Shown here: in pieces, positions 51,751-60,050 of the stretch
Position numbering within the stretch: the stretch's first letter is position 1
Layout: every line of letters begins with the position of its first letter
The notes under the pieces: model-generated
Database searches by the model: none
The model's input: only the letters and a program-made list of their open reading frames with translations
Told to the model about the DNA's origin: nothing
Translations under genes and position numbers: made by a program
Source of the DNA: an uncultured Clostridia bacterium
GTDB taxonomy: Bacteria; Bacillota; Clostridia; Oscillospirales; Acutalibacteraceae
NCBI GenBank assembly: GCA_937920235.1
Contig: CALGUK010000010.1
Location: forward strand, 1 to 64,000
DNA length: 64,000 bases
Direction: 5' to 3'

Positions 51751-52401
51751 TCAGCCGGTAAGCTTTCTCCGCATCTCTTCAAGTATTATTTTCTCTCTGC
51801 GTGATACCTGAACCTGAGAAATTCCGAGTATTTCAGCCGTCTTGCTCTGCGTCATTCCGTCAAAAAAACGCAGGGTTATCAACTTGCGGTCACGCTCTTT
51901 GAGAGTCATCATTATCTGATTTACACAAAGACGGTTGTCAATCGGTGTGTAATCGTCCTGTGCGGGAATATCAATCTGACCTTCATCGTCATCCTCGGCT
52001 GTCAGTGATTTGACCGGCTGTAAGACGCAAAGTAACTGTGCTGTCTCATATATGCTTAGGTTTACCATCTCTGCAAGCTGAGATACTGTGGGCTCAATAC
52101 CGTTTTCTTTTTCGTATTTTTCCTTCAGAAACAGCAAGGACCGTGCCTGATCCTTCAGGCTACGGCTTATTTTGACAGCTCCTCCGTCGCGAAATATTTT
52201 TTTTATTTCTCCGAGAATTGACGGAACTGCGTATGTTGAAAAGGCAAATCCAAGGCTTTTATCGTATCTGTCGGCGGCTTTAATCAGCCCGATGCATCCT
52301 GCAGAGTATAAATCCTCATAATCTACACCTTTACCGATAAACCGCGAGGCGCAACTGCCTACAAGGCCAAGATTATTCAGAATGAGTTCATCTCTCGTCA
52401 T
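51751..52401 (-). CDS. sigF: Forespore sigma factor SigF
   Basis: 216 residues. Sigma-70 region 2 has LYSAGCIGLIKAADRYD followed by FAFSTYAVPSILGEI. Region 3 has EPTVSQLAEMVNLS, and region 4 has the HTH GMTQSKTAEILGISQVQVSRRE. SigF is the first forespore-specific sigma factor, held inactive by SpoIIAB. Its ATG overlaps the spoIIAB stop (ATGA), so the longer ORF start at 52428 is rejected. Position in spoIIAA-spoIIAB-sigF order distinguishes it from the related SigG. Confidence 0.95.
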   Translation of the reverse strand: MTRDELILNNLGLVGSCASRFIGKGVDYEDLYSAGCIGLIKAADRYDKSLGFAFSTYAVPSILGEIKKIFRDGGAVKISRSLKDQARSLLFLKEKYEKENGIEPTVSQLAEMVNLSIYETAQLLCVLQPVKSLTAEDDDEGQIDIPAQDDYTPIDNRLCVNQIMMTLKERDRKLITLRFFDGMTQSKTAEILGISQVQVSRREKIILEEMRRKLTG

Positions 52402-52829
52402 TTTATACGACCCTGAATTTGCTTGCAAAGAGTTACCGTTGTGCCTTTGTTTACGGCAGAACGTACCGTCATTTTATCGGTAAAGCTTTCCATAACCGAA
52501 AAACCGAGTCCTGCTCTGTCTCCGCCTAAGGTGGTAAAAAGCGGTTCTCTTGCCTTTTTGATATCGCTGATACCGCACCCCTTGTCGCGAACGGAAACAA
52601 CAACTCTTCCGTCATGATGAATTTTAACAGATATGTATATTTTTCCGAGACTGTTGCGATAGCCGTGAACAATGCTGTTCGTAACGGCCTCGCTTACGGC
52701 TGTTTTTATATCGTTTATCTCCTCAACCGTAGGATCAAGCTGAGCCGTAAATGCAGCTACAACCGCTCTTGAAAAGCTTTCGTTTACAGAACGGCTGTCA
52801 ATTGTCATTTTGAATTCGTTTATTACCAT
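52398..52829 (-). CDS. spoIIAB: Anti-sigma F factor SpoIIAB
   Basis: 144 residues. GHKL ATPase/kinase: the N-box KTAVSEAVTNSIVHGY (about residues 42-57), G1 DKGCGISD and G2 GLGFSVMES. It binds SigF with ATP and phosphorylates SpoIIAA. The ATG at 52829 follows GGAGGAAG; a longer ORF start at 52940 lies inside spoIIAA and is rejected. It overlaps spoIIAA by 32 bases and sigF by four. Confidence 0.96.
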   Translation of the reverse strand: MVINEFKMTIDSRSVNESFSRAVVAAFTAQLDPTVEEINDIKTAVSEAVTNSIVHGYRNSLGKIYISVKIHHDGRVVVSVRDKGCGISDIKKAREPLFTTLGGDRAGLGFSVMESFTDKMTVRSAVNKGTTVTLCKQIQGRIK

Positions 52830-53148
52830 TTTTTCTTCCTCCTTTTTGAATAACGGCAATTCTGTCGAGCCCGGCAAGTCGCATAACCCGGTATGAATTG
52901 TCGGAAAGTCCCGTGATGCGGAGCTCACCGCCCAACTCATTCAGCAGCTTGTATCTGCCCATTACCAAACCGATTCCCGAACTGTCCATAAAGGTGACGT
53001 CTGAAAAGTCAAGAATAACCGTTTTGGGACGGCATATTTCAATCTTTTCGTCCGTTTGTATTCTTATGGGGAGAGCGGTGTGGTGGTCGATTTCTCCCTC
53101 CAGTCTGCAATACAGAACGTCATCGTCAAAATCAATCTGTACGCTCAT
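52798..53148 (-). CDS. spoIIAA: Anti-sigma F factor antagonist SpoIIAA
   Basis: 116 residues. STAS domain with the phosphorylation site FMDSSGIGLVMGRY (Ser near residue 57) and the N-terminal LYCRLEGEIDHHTA. The dephosphorylated form frees SigF from SpoIIAB. AAGGAG precedes the ATG. The C-terminus has a basic tail (GGRKNGNKR) encoded over the spoIIAB ribosome site. It is the first gene of the spoIIA operon; SpoIID lies 81 bases upstream on the same strand. Confidence 0.95.
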   Translation of the reverse strand: MSVQIDFDDDVLYCRLEGEIDHHTALPIRIQTDEKIEICRPKTVILDFSDVTFMDSSGIGLVMGRYKLLNELGGELRITGLSDNSYRVMRLAGLDRIAVIQKGGRKNGNKRIQNDN

Positions 53149-53229
53149 AAATAAAACTCCTTTTTTGATTTTATTCTAAACCCGTACAGATGAGAAAAAT
53201 GTCGTAATAAGTACTCGTTATGTGATGTT

Positions 53230-54204
53230 CTATACTATTTCCACATCCGTGTAATAGTGCTTCAGAATTTCTTCATATGTAAAACCCTGCCTTGCCATCT
53301 GGTCTGCACCGTATTGACTCATACCCGCACCGTGACCGTATCCGTTTACAGAAAACGTGAATTTGCCATCGCTGTGTTTACAGTCAAACGTACTGCTCTT
53401 CAGAGAAAAAATACTTCTTATTTCAGTTCCCTTGATTTCCTTGCCGCATATTTTAAGGGATTTCACCATGCCCGTATCTGTCAGGGAAATATCTGATATC
53501 CATTTTTCAGCATCGTTGCTGAAGTCTATACCGTATTTGTCCAGTTTTTCGCAGAATTCCTTTTCCGTCACGGTAACCTCCGAGTGATAGGCAGGGGAGA
53601 GCTTGTCACCCACACTCTGTACGGAAACGAGATACGGATAGTTTCCTCCCCAGACATCGCCGGCATTTTCCGTCTTTCCGTTGGAGATTGCGTGGAACAC
53701 AGCGTTGATATATTCTCCGTTATACTGAATTGTCAGATCAATTACCTCATTGACACATTTTTCTGTCTTTTTGCTGTATGCTTCGTAATTTTTACCCCAT
53801 TTTTCTTTTCTCTCATCTTCGCTAAGAAATGCCTGGTGCGAAGCACTGCTGTCAGATATGTCTGCCCCGTTCAAGTCGTCGGAACGGTTTTCTTTTACAT
53901 ACAGTAACAGTGTATGCGAAGCAATTATCTGTGCTTTAAGTGCTTCCTCGTGATAAGCGGGATTCATCTCGGCAGCAACAACTCCCGTAAGATATTCCTC
54001 AAGGCTCATTTCCGTAATATTTTCACTGCTTGCATTCATAACTTTTACGGTAGCGTGTTTGACTTCGCTGACAGGCTCTTCATATTCTGCTTCTTCACCA
54101 AGCAATTCCCGTGAAATTACGTCGGGTGCTTTTTCAACGGCAAAAAGCGGAAGCAAAATCATTGCCACAGCAAGAAAAAAACAGATGAGTGAATAACTTT
54201 TCAT
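53230..54204 (-). CDS. spoIID: Stage II sporulation protein D (SpoIID), peptidoglycan lytic transglycosylase
   Basis: 324 residues. An N-terminal membrane anchor (about 4-22) precedes the SpoIID domain, with MSLEEYLTGVVAAEMNPAYH (catalytic Glu in this segment), KAQIIASHT and the C-terminal GYGHGAGMSQYGADQMA. It cleaves glycan strands with SpoIIP and SpoIIM to drive engulfment. In Bacillus the gene is SigE-controlled in the mother cell. Here it lies immediately upstream of spoIIAA on the same strand; whether they share a transcript is unclear. GGGAGAG precedes the ATG. Confidence 0.95.
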   Translation of the reverse strand: MKSYSLICFFLAVAMILLPLFAVEKAPDVISRELLGEEAEYEEPVSEVKHATVKVMNASSENITEMSLEEYLTGVVAAEMNPAYHEEALKAQIIASHTLLLYVKENRSDDLNGADISDSSASHQAFLSEDERKEKWGKNYEAYSKKTEKCVNEVIDLTIQYNGEYINAVFHAISNGKTENAGDVWGGNYPYLVSVQSVGDKLSPAYHSEVTVTEKEFCEKLDKYGIDFSNDAEKWISDISLTDTGMVKSLKICGKEIKGTEIRSIFSLKSSTFDCKHSDGKFTFSVNGYGHGAGMSQYGADQMARQGFTYEEILKHYYTDVEIV

Positions 54205-54222
54205 TTTTATCTCTCCCTTTTG

Positions 54223-54249
54223 TTGACTTTAATCCTTATTTGTTATAAA
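54223..54249 (+). promoter_or_regulatory. Possible promoter of the citrate synthase gene
   Basis: TTGACT (54223-54228) and TATAAA (54244-54249), spacer only 15 bases. It lies in the 110-base gap divergent from spoIID. A second A/T-rich box (TATAAT, 54253-54258) has no matched -35. Confidence 0.4.
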
Positions 54250-54314
54250 ATATATAATGTATATTTATATTATTTTGGATACATATCGAAATTTTTCTAC
54301 AAGGAGGTAATTTA

Positions 54315-55730
54315 ATGGCAGAATATATTTCAAGTATCTCCAATGAGGCTCTTTCAACTTTATGCGAGGAGCTTCGTAAAAATAACTATATAAACCCGGA
54401 TTATTACAACAGATTTGAAGTAAAACGCGGTTTGCGAAATTATGACGGCACAGGTGTGCTTGCAGGTCTCACAAGAGTTTGCTCCGTTGAAGGATATTAT
54501 ATGGATGACGGTGAAAAGGTTCCGAAAAGCGGTCGTCTTATTTACCGCGGAATAAATATGAACGATATTGTGGAAAACTGTGAGAAAGAGGACCGCTTCG
54601 GATTTGAAGAGGTGGTATGGCTTCTTTTGTTCGGAGCACTTCCCACCAAAAAACAGCTTGCCTGGTTTACCGATCTTCTTGCCGAATGTCGCGATCTTCC
54701 CGAAGATTTCATTGAGGATATGATTATGAAAGCTCCGTCGCCCGATGTTATGAACAAGGCGGCACGAAGCGTTCTTGCATTATATTCATACGATCCCAAT
54801 CCCGATGATACATCACCCGAAAATGTCTTGCGCCAGTGCATTCAGCTCATTGCACAGATGCCCGTTATTATGACGAGTGCGTATCAGGTTAAGCGTCGCG
54901 TATATGATAAAAAGAGTATGTACTTCCACCACAGTAAAAAAGGTCTCGGAACGGCCGAGAGCATTCTCCGTTCAATCAGACCGGACAAAAAGTTCACCGA
55001 TGAAGAGGCAAAGCTTCTTGATATTTGTATGATTCTTCATGCTGAACACGGCGGCGGTAATAACTCAACATTTACTACACGCTGTATTACGTCAAGCGGA
55101 ACAGATACATATGCCGCTATGGCAGCAGGCATCGGGTCTCTTAAAGGACCGCGTCACGGCGGTGCCAACATCAAGGTTTTCAAAATGATGGAAAATATGA
55201 AGGAAAATATCAGCGATATTACCGATGAGGGGCAGGTTGCCGACTATATTGTAAAAATAATGAATAAGCAGGCAAATGACGGATCGGGTCTGGTTTACGG
55301 TATGGGCCACGCTGTTTATACCCTTTCTGATCCCCGTGCTGTCATACTTCGCCGTTATGCTGAGCAATTCTCTAAGGAGCAGGGCAGAGAAGATGAGTTT
55401 AAGCTGCTTAATCTCGTTGAAAAGCTGACTCCGGAGCTTTTTGCAAAATACAGAGGCAACAATAAAAAAATCTGTGCCAATGTGGACCTTTATTCAGGGC
55501 TTGTATATGATATGCTCGGAATTCCGCAGGACCTTTTCACTCCCCTGTTTATGGCAGCAAGAATGGCAGGTTGGTCAGCACACAGAATTGAAGAGATTAC
55601 AAACGGCGGAAGAATTATACGACCGGCATATAAAAATGTCACAATTCCGAGAGCGTATGTTCCCATGTCTGAAAGAATTATCCGTACAGACGCAATACAG
55701 AAGGAATACATTCCGATTGAAGAAAGGTAA
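54315..55730 (+). CDS. gltA: Citrate/2-methylcitrate synthase
   Basis: 471 residues. Catalytic histidines lie in LHAEHGGGNNSTFTTR and in YGMGHAVYTLSDPR, and the substrate loop is LKGPRHGGAN. It condenses acetyl-CoA and oxaloacetate to citrate for glutamate synthesis in anaerobes. At 471 residues it is longer than the ~370-residue Bacillus type, because of N-terminal and insert segments, and resembles the long form of Clostridia. AAGGAGG precedes the ATG. With pckG in the same window, oxaloacetate metabolism is represented twice. Confidence 0.93.
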   Translation: MAEYISSISNEALSTLCEELRKNNYINPDYYNRFEVKRGLRNYDGTGVLAGLTRVCSVEGYYMDDGEKVPKSGRLIYRGINMNDIVENCEKEDRFGFEEVVWLLLFGALPTKKQLAWFTDLLAECRDLPEDFIEDMIMKAPSPDVMNKAARSVLALYSYDPNPDDTSPENVLRQCIQLIAQMPVIMTSAYQVKRRVYDKKSMYFHHSKKGLGTAESILRSIRPDKKFTDEEAKLLDICMILHAEHGGGNNSTFTTRCITSSGTDTYAAMAAGIGSLKGPRHGGANIKVFKMMENMKENISDITDEGQVADYIVKIMNKQANDGSGLVYGMGHAVYTLSDPRAVILRRYAEQFSKEQGREDEFKLLNLVEKLTPELFAKYRGNNKKICANVDLYSGLVYDMLGIPQDLFTPLFMAARMAGWSAHRIEEITNGGRIIRPAYKNVTIPRAYVPMSERIIRTDAIQKEYIPIEER

Positions 55731-55738
55731 GTATCTCT

Positions 55739-56647
55739 ATGAAAATTACAGGAAAGTTCAAAAAAATAAATCCTTTACTTCCGTTATATATCATCGCGGT
55801 GTTACTCGTTGCGGCAATTCCCTTGAGAACATATCAGCTTCTTTTCATCACTGAATATGATACGGGCTTCTATAAGAGCGTCGACTGGTCAGTTTATGCT
55901 CTTTACGGTGTTGCGATTGTTGTGATATTGGTATCGGCAATACTTGTCAATCTTGCAAAGAGTGTTCCGTCATCAAAAGATGAAATACGCAAGAAAAACG
56001 CTTTTTTAGGTGTTTGCACAATACTTTTTGCCATAGGAATCCTTGTCGATGTCATTATGGCTTTTTCGTCTATTCTTTTAAAGGATACAACGGGAACGGT
56101 TGAGGGCATGGCTTCTCAGGAAAACATAGTTCCGTTGCTTTTAGAGGCTGTTGCCGGTGTGCTTTCGGCAATTTATATGATGATGTTCGGAATTTCCCAT
56201 TTTGACGGCAGAACGACATATTCGCAGTACAGATTTCTTGCACTTACTCCTCTTGTATGGTCAATCTTCAGGATAATAGTTAGATTTTTGAGAAAAATAT
56301 CTTATGTAAATATTGCAGATCTTATGCTTGAATTGTTTATTCTCGCGTCAATGATGATTTTCCTCCTTGCTTTTGCAAGAATTTCCTCGGGACTTTCAAA
56401 TGAAAGGTCGATGCGTTCACTTTTTGCGGCAGGATATATCTGCATTTTCTTCTGTCTGGTCACCAATATTCCGAGATTGATTATCGGTATAACGGGAAAC
56501 AGCGCTTATCTTCCGGATGAATATCCGCTTTCCGTCGCTGACATCACTTTTGCACTCTTTGCGGTTGCTTATATAGTAAATGCAATGAAAAAAGCAACTC
56601 TTAACGATTATACGGAATTTCATTCTGATGAAAAAAGCGATAAATAA
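55739..56647 (+). CDS. Multi-pass membrane protein, unknown function
   Basis: 302 residues. About eight transmembrane helices, the first near residues 13-30 and the last near 270-285. The tail is short and charged (FHSDEKSDK). Charged loops between helices lack any motif I recognise; no transporter or sensor family is evident. It starts eight bases after citrate synthase and ends 28 bases before an AEC transporter gene, so it is part of a citrate synthase-transporter unit. Confidence 0.75.
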   Translation: MKITGKFKKINPLLPLYIIAVLLVAAIPLRTYQLLFITEYDTGFYKSVDWSVYALYGVAIVVILVSAILVNLAKSVPSSKDEIRKKNAFLGVCTILFAIGILVDVIMAFSSILLKDTTGTVEGMASQENIVPLLLEAVAGVLSAIYMMMFGISHFDGRTTYSQYRFLALTPLVWSIFRIIVRFLRKISYVNIADLMLELFILASMMIFLLAFARISSGLSNERSMRSLFAAGYICIFFCLVTNIPRLIIGITGNSAYLPDEYPLSVADITFALFAVAYIVNAMKKATLNDYTEFHSDEKSDK

Positions 56648-56675
56648 ATTCTGAACAAGAGGGCTTGTTTTTAAA

Positions 56676-57617
56676 ATGGTTTTTCTTAATAATGTGATGA
56701 CCGCGTTTACGCAGGTTGTAATACTTTTTCTTGTCGCTATGGTTGGCTTTGTATGTCACAAGGCGGGAATTTATACCGAAAAGGCGTCAAGGCTTACAAC
56801 TGACCTGCTTTTCTATATTGTTGCTCCTGCAATAATCATCCGTTCATTCTGCGGTATGGAGTATAATCCGTCGGCACTTAAAGGTTTATTGATGGCTCTT
56901 CTCGGAGGGATCTTTCTTCACCTGGTGGGAATGGTTATCGTGCCGTTTTTGTTCAATAAAGGCGACAAGGATACAGCCTGTATTTTTAAATATGCCTGCG
57001 TTTACGGAAATGTAGGATATATGGCATTGCCTTTGGCTCAGGCCGTTCTCGGTGATGAGGGTGTGTTCTACTGCTCGGTCATTCTTGTGCCGTTCAACAT
57101 TCTCTCCTTCACTCACGGTGTCGGTCTTATGCAAAGCGGATCGGAAAAGTCAAAGCTTAACATCAAAAAACTCATTGTTAATCCCGGTGTCATAGGTGTT
57201 GCTCTCGGATTACCGTTATTTTTGTTGCAGATAAAACTGCCTGAAATAATTTACGCTCCGATATCATATATAGCAGATCTTAACACACCGCTCGCAATGG
57301 TTATGTTCGGAACTTATCTGGCTTCAGCTGACTGGAAAACGCTGTTTTCGGATAAAAGAATATTCGGCTCAGCTCTCGTTAAGGTCATTATTGTTCCGTT
57401 AGTTACAATATTCGGATTAAAGCTTTTCGGATACGGCGGAACGCTTCTTACCGCTTGCGTTCTCAGTGCATCTGCACCGACGGCGAGCAATACCGTTATG
57501 TTCTCGGCAAAATATAATCGCGATACAGCTCTTGCATCAAAGGTTACGGCATTCATCAGCGTGCTTTCCATTCTGACGATGCCCGTGATGATAGCAATAG
57601 CTCAATTACTTGAATAA
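56676..57617 (+). CDS. AEC-family (auxin efflux carrier-type) transporter
   Basis: 313 residues. Ten predicted helices in two halves. The first half contains YIVAPAIIIRSFCG and GNVGYMALPLAQAVLGDEGV; the second contains LNTPLAMVMFGTYLA and SASAPTASNTVMFSAKY, which are family signatures. Bacterial members export or import organic acids such as malate. Clustering with citrate synthase fits a carboxylate substrate, but that is inference. The next gene, darA, begins after about 20 bases. Confidence 0.9.
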   Translation: MVFLNNVMTAFTQVVILFLVAMVGFVCHKAGIYTEKASRLTTDLLFYIVAPAIIIRSFCGMEYNPSALKGLLMALLGGIFLHLVGMVIVPFLFNKGDKDTACIFKYACVYGNVGYMALPLAQAVLGDEGVFYCSVILVPFNILSFTHGVGLMQSGSEKSKLNIKKLIVNPGVIGVALGLPLFLLQIKLPEIIYAPISYIADLNTPLAMVMFGTYLASADWKTLFSDKRIFGSALVKVIIVPLVTIFGLKLFGYGGTLLTACVLSASAPTASNTVMFSAKYNRDTALASKVTAFISVLSILTMPVMIAIAQLLE

Positions 57618-57637
57618 TAATAAAAGGAGTGATTTTT

Positions 57638-57964
57638 TTGAAACTGATCGTTGCAATAATCAATAATGATGATGCGAATACCGTGATGACAAATCTGACA
57701 AAAGCAGGTTATTCAGCTACAAAGCTGAACACGTCGGGCGGTTTTCTCCGTGCAGGGAATATAACTCTGCTTATCGGTGTGGAAAAGTTTAAGGTTGACG
57801 ATGTGCTTGATATTATCGGAAAGTACAGCAGCCAGAGAAAGAAAATCACACCTGTTAACACTACATATATCGGGGAATCAATGCTCTCGTCAATGCCCGT
57901 CGAAATTACCGTGGGCGGAGCGACAATTTTTGTTCTCGATGTTGAACAGTTTTATAAGATATGA
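57638..57964 (+). CDS. darA: Cyclic-di-AMP receptor DarA (PstA/YaaQ)
   Basis: 108 residues. PII-like fold: KLIVAIINNDDANTVM at the N-terminus, YSATKLNTSGGFLRAGN (c-di-AMP loop) and TLLIGVE, all canonical. DarA binds cyclic-di-AMP as a trimer and relays the signal to unknown partners. It starts with TTG at 57638 with AAAGGAG eight bases upstream; a GTG at 57629 falls within that site. It overlaps holB by four bases (ATGA). Confidence 0.96.
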   Translation: MKLIVAIINNDDANTVMTNLTKAGYSATKLNTSGGFLRAGNITLLIGVEKFKVDDVLDIIGKYSSQRKKITPVNTTYIGESMLSSMPVEITVGGATIFVLDVEQFYKI

Positions 57965-58830
57965 CAATGAATTTACAAGAAAAAACAGAACAACTGTATA
58001 ACAGCATTTCGTCTATGATATCTCACGGGAATTTCCCTCACGGTGTTCTTATTGAATGTCAGAGCAGTGCGGAGGGGGAGGCACTTGCCAAACATATCGC
58101 CTCATCTCTTGTATGCAGCGGAAATATAAAACCCTGCGGTGTTTGTTCCGATTGTGTCAAGTCACAGAGTTCGGGACATCCCGACATATTTGAAACGGAC
58201 GGAATACGCGGAAAAAGCAAGAGCTTTACCGTTGACGCTGTCAGAGAAATAAGAGATGATGCTTTTGTTGTTCCCAATGAGAGCGATAAAAAAATATATA
58301 TTCTGAAAAATGCTCATAATATGAATGAGCAGGCTCAGAATGCCATACTTAAAATTCTTGAAGAGCCTCCGTCATATGTATATTTTATTATCGTTACGGA
58401 GTCCAGAAGTATGATGCTTGAAACCGTGCTTTCAAGAGTACAGATTTTTTCATTGGTCAGTGAAGACAATCAGTTGACGGAAAAAGAGACTCAGGCGGTC
58501 AGAAATATGGTTACGGCACTCCTTAATGTCAATGAGTTGGCATTAATGGAGCAAACGGCAGTGTTCGTTAAAAATAATCAGTTCGCAAAAACAGTTATCA
58601 CGCTTCTTTCTGAGGTTTTTCGTGATGCTCTTGTGAAAAAAAGCGGCTTTCAGCGAGAGTTTTCTTTCCCGGAGGAAACGAATAAGCTTTACTCAGGGCT
58701 TACAGCTAAATCACTTATGCAACTGATTGAGGCTTGTAACGGGCTGATAGAGTCAATAGACCGAAATTGCAATAATAACCTGCTTCTTGTCAGAATTTGC
58801 AGTGAATTCAAAAGGGCAATCGGCAGATAA
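57961..58830 (+). CDS. holB: DNA polymerase III delta' subunit
   Basis: 289 residues. AAA+ clamp-loader fold: an N-terminal phosphate-binding region without intact Walker A (SSAEGEALAKH), a zinc cluster CGVCSDC, and sensor region KNAHNMNEQAQNAILKILEEPP. It is the stator of the replication clamp loader. Overlap with darA and the following ricT gene gives the conserved Firmicutes order darA-holB-ricT. Confidence 0.93.
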   Translation: MTMNLQEKTEQLYNSISSMISHGNFPHGVLIECQSSAEGEALAKHIASSLVCSGNIKPCGVCSDCVKSQSSGHPDIFETDGIRGKSKSFTVDAVREIRDDAFVVPNESDKKIYILKNAHNMNEQAQNAILKILEEPPSYVYFIIVTESRSMMLETVLSRVQIFSLVSEDNQLTEKETQAVRNMVTALLNVNELALMEQTAVFVKNNQFAKTVITLLSEVFRDALVKKSGFQREFSFPEETNKLYSGLTAKSLMQLIEACNGLIESIDRNCNNNLLLVRICSEFKRAIGR

Positions 58831-58849
58831 AATATAGGAGAATATTCAG

Positions 58850-59713
58850 ATGATAGAAACAGTCGGAATAAGATTTAAAGATGGCGGAAAAATTTATGAT
58901 TTTGATGCCGACGGTAAGATATTCACAAAAAATGACTATGCCGTTGTGGAAACCGTGCGAGGTATGGAGTGCGGAAAGGTTGCAAAAGCAAATCACCGAA
59001 TGAATGAGGACGATATAACAAAACCTCTTAAAAAGGTTATTCGTGTTGCCACCGAAGCAGATATCAAAGCACTTGAAGAAAACAAACACAAAGAAAAAGA
59101 AGCGCTCAAAATCTGCGAGCAAAAAATTGAGGCTCACGGTCTTGAAATGAATCTTGTAGATGTTGAGTATACGTTTGACAGAAGCAAGCTGCTCTTTTAT
59201 TTTACTGCTGACGGACGAGTCGATTTCCGAGAGCTTGTCAAGGACCTTGCATCAACATTTAAAACAAGAATTGAGCTCCGTCAGATAGGTGTGCGCGATG
59301 AATCAAGAATGGTCGGAGGCTTCGGAATTTGCGGCAGACCTTTTTGCTGTAATACATTTTTAAACGATTTTCAGCCGGTCTCAATTAAGATGGCAAAGGA
59401 ACAGGGACTTTCTCTCAATCCTTCAAAAATCAGCGGAACCTGTGGCAGACTTATGTGCTGTCTTAAATATGAGCAGGATACCTACGAGCACCTCCTTCGA
59501 GTAACTCCCAAGGTGGGCGCAATCGTTGATACTCCCGAGGGAAAAGGCAAGGTTATAGAGAATAATCTCATTACCGGAATGTTGAAGGTAACTCTTGACA
59601 GACGACCGGATGCGGCACCTCTTGTTATCCACCGTCATTCCGTAAAGCTCCTTAAGGACTCGTATATCAGAGTGGAAAAAGAGGAATTAGAGGCATTAAA
59701 AGGAATTGAGTAA
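58850..59713 (+). CDS. ricT: RicT (YaaT, PSP1-domain protein)
   Basis: 287 residues. The PSP1 domain has GFGICGRPFCCNTF and GTCGRLMCCLKYEQD, with conserved cysteines that ligate Fe-S in the RicAFT complex. In Bacillus that complex promotes mRNA maturation by RNase Y and sporulation phosphorelay signalling. It follows holB after 19 bases. The C-terminus (about 220-287) looks like the usual extension. A new promoter for ferredoxin follows. Confidence 0.95.
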   Translation: MIETVGIRFKDGGKIYDFDADGKIFTKNDYAVVETVRGMECGKVAKANHRMNEDDITKPLKKVIRVATEADIKALEENKHKEKEALKICEQKIEAHGLEMNLVDVEYTFDRSKLLFYFTADGRVDFRELVKDLASTFKTRIELRQIGVRDESRMVGGFGICGRPFCCNTFLNDFQPVSIKMAKEQGLSLNPSKISGTCGRLMCCLKYEQDTYEHLLRVTPKVGAIVDTPEGKGKVIENNLITGMLKVTLDRRPDAAPLVIHRHSVKLLKDSYIRVEKEELEALKGIE

Positions 59714-59720
59714 AAAACAC

Positions 59721-59748
59721 TTGATTTTTAATTTTTATGTGCTACAAT
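59721..59748 (+). promoter_or_regulatory. Extended -10 SigA promoter of the ferredoxin gene
   Basis: TTGATT (59721-59726) and TACAAT (59743-59748), 16-base spacer, with TG one base before the -10. Confidence 0.65.
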
Positions 59749-59780
59749 GTAAATATACCAATTAAGGGAGGGTACATAAC

Positions 59781-59951
59781 ATGGCATACAAAATTACTGA
59801 AGACTGCATTTCATGTGGCGCTTGCGCAGCAGATTGCCCAGTTGAGGCTATTTCTGAAGGCGATGGCATCTATGTAATCGACGCTGATACATGCATCGAT
59901 TGCGGTGCTTGTGCTGATAGCTGCCCTGTTTCAGCACCTGTTGCTGACTAA
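59781..59951 (+). CDS. 2[4Fe-4S] ferredoxin
   Basis: 56 residues. Two CxxCxxC...C clusters: CISCGACAADCP (residues 9-20) and CIDCGACADSCP (38-49). This is the classic clostridial ferredoxin that carries electrons for pyruvate oxidation and hydrogenase. The ATG follows AGGGAGGG nine bases upstream. The gene is monocistronic, with its own promoter and terminator. Confidence 0.97.
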   Translation: MAYKITEDCISCGACAADCPVEAISEGDGIYVIDADTCIDCGACADSCPVSAPVAD

Positions 59952-59969
59952 TTTTAAATTATAAAAAAG

Positions 59970-60003
59970 AATCGCTGAGGCTTACGGCTTCAGCGATTTT
60001 TTT
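59970..60003 (+). terminator. Terminator of the ferredoxin gene
   Basis: ATCGCTGAGG... pairs with ...CTTCAGCGAT around a short loop, followed by seven T. Confidence 0.9.
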
Positions 60004-60007
60004 ATGA

Positions 60008-60050
60008 TAAAAGCGGAGCAGATTTATAATTTTCTGCTCCGCCTTTTATT
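60008..60050. terminator. Bidirectional hairpin before the GH35 stop
   Basis: AAGGCGGAGCAGA-type arms: AAAAGCGGAGCAGA and TCTGCTCCGCCTTTT, with a central A/T loop. It serves the minus-strand GH35 gene and backs up the ferredoxin terminator. Confidence 0.8.
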
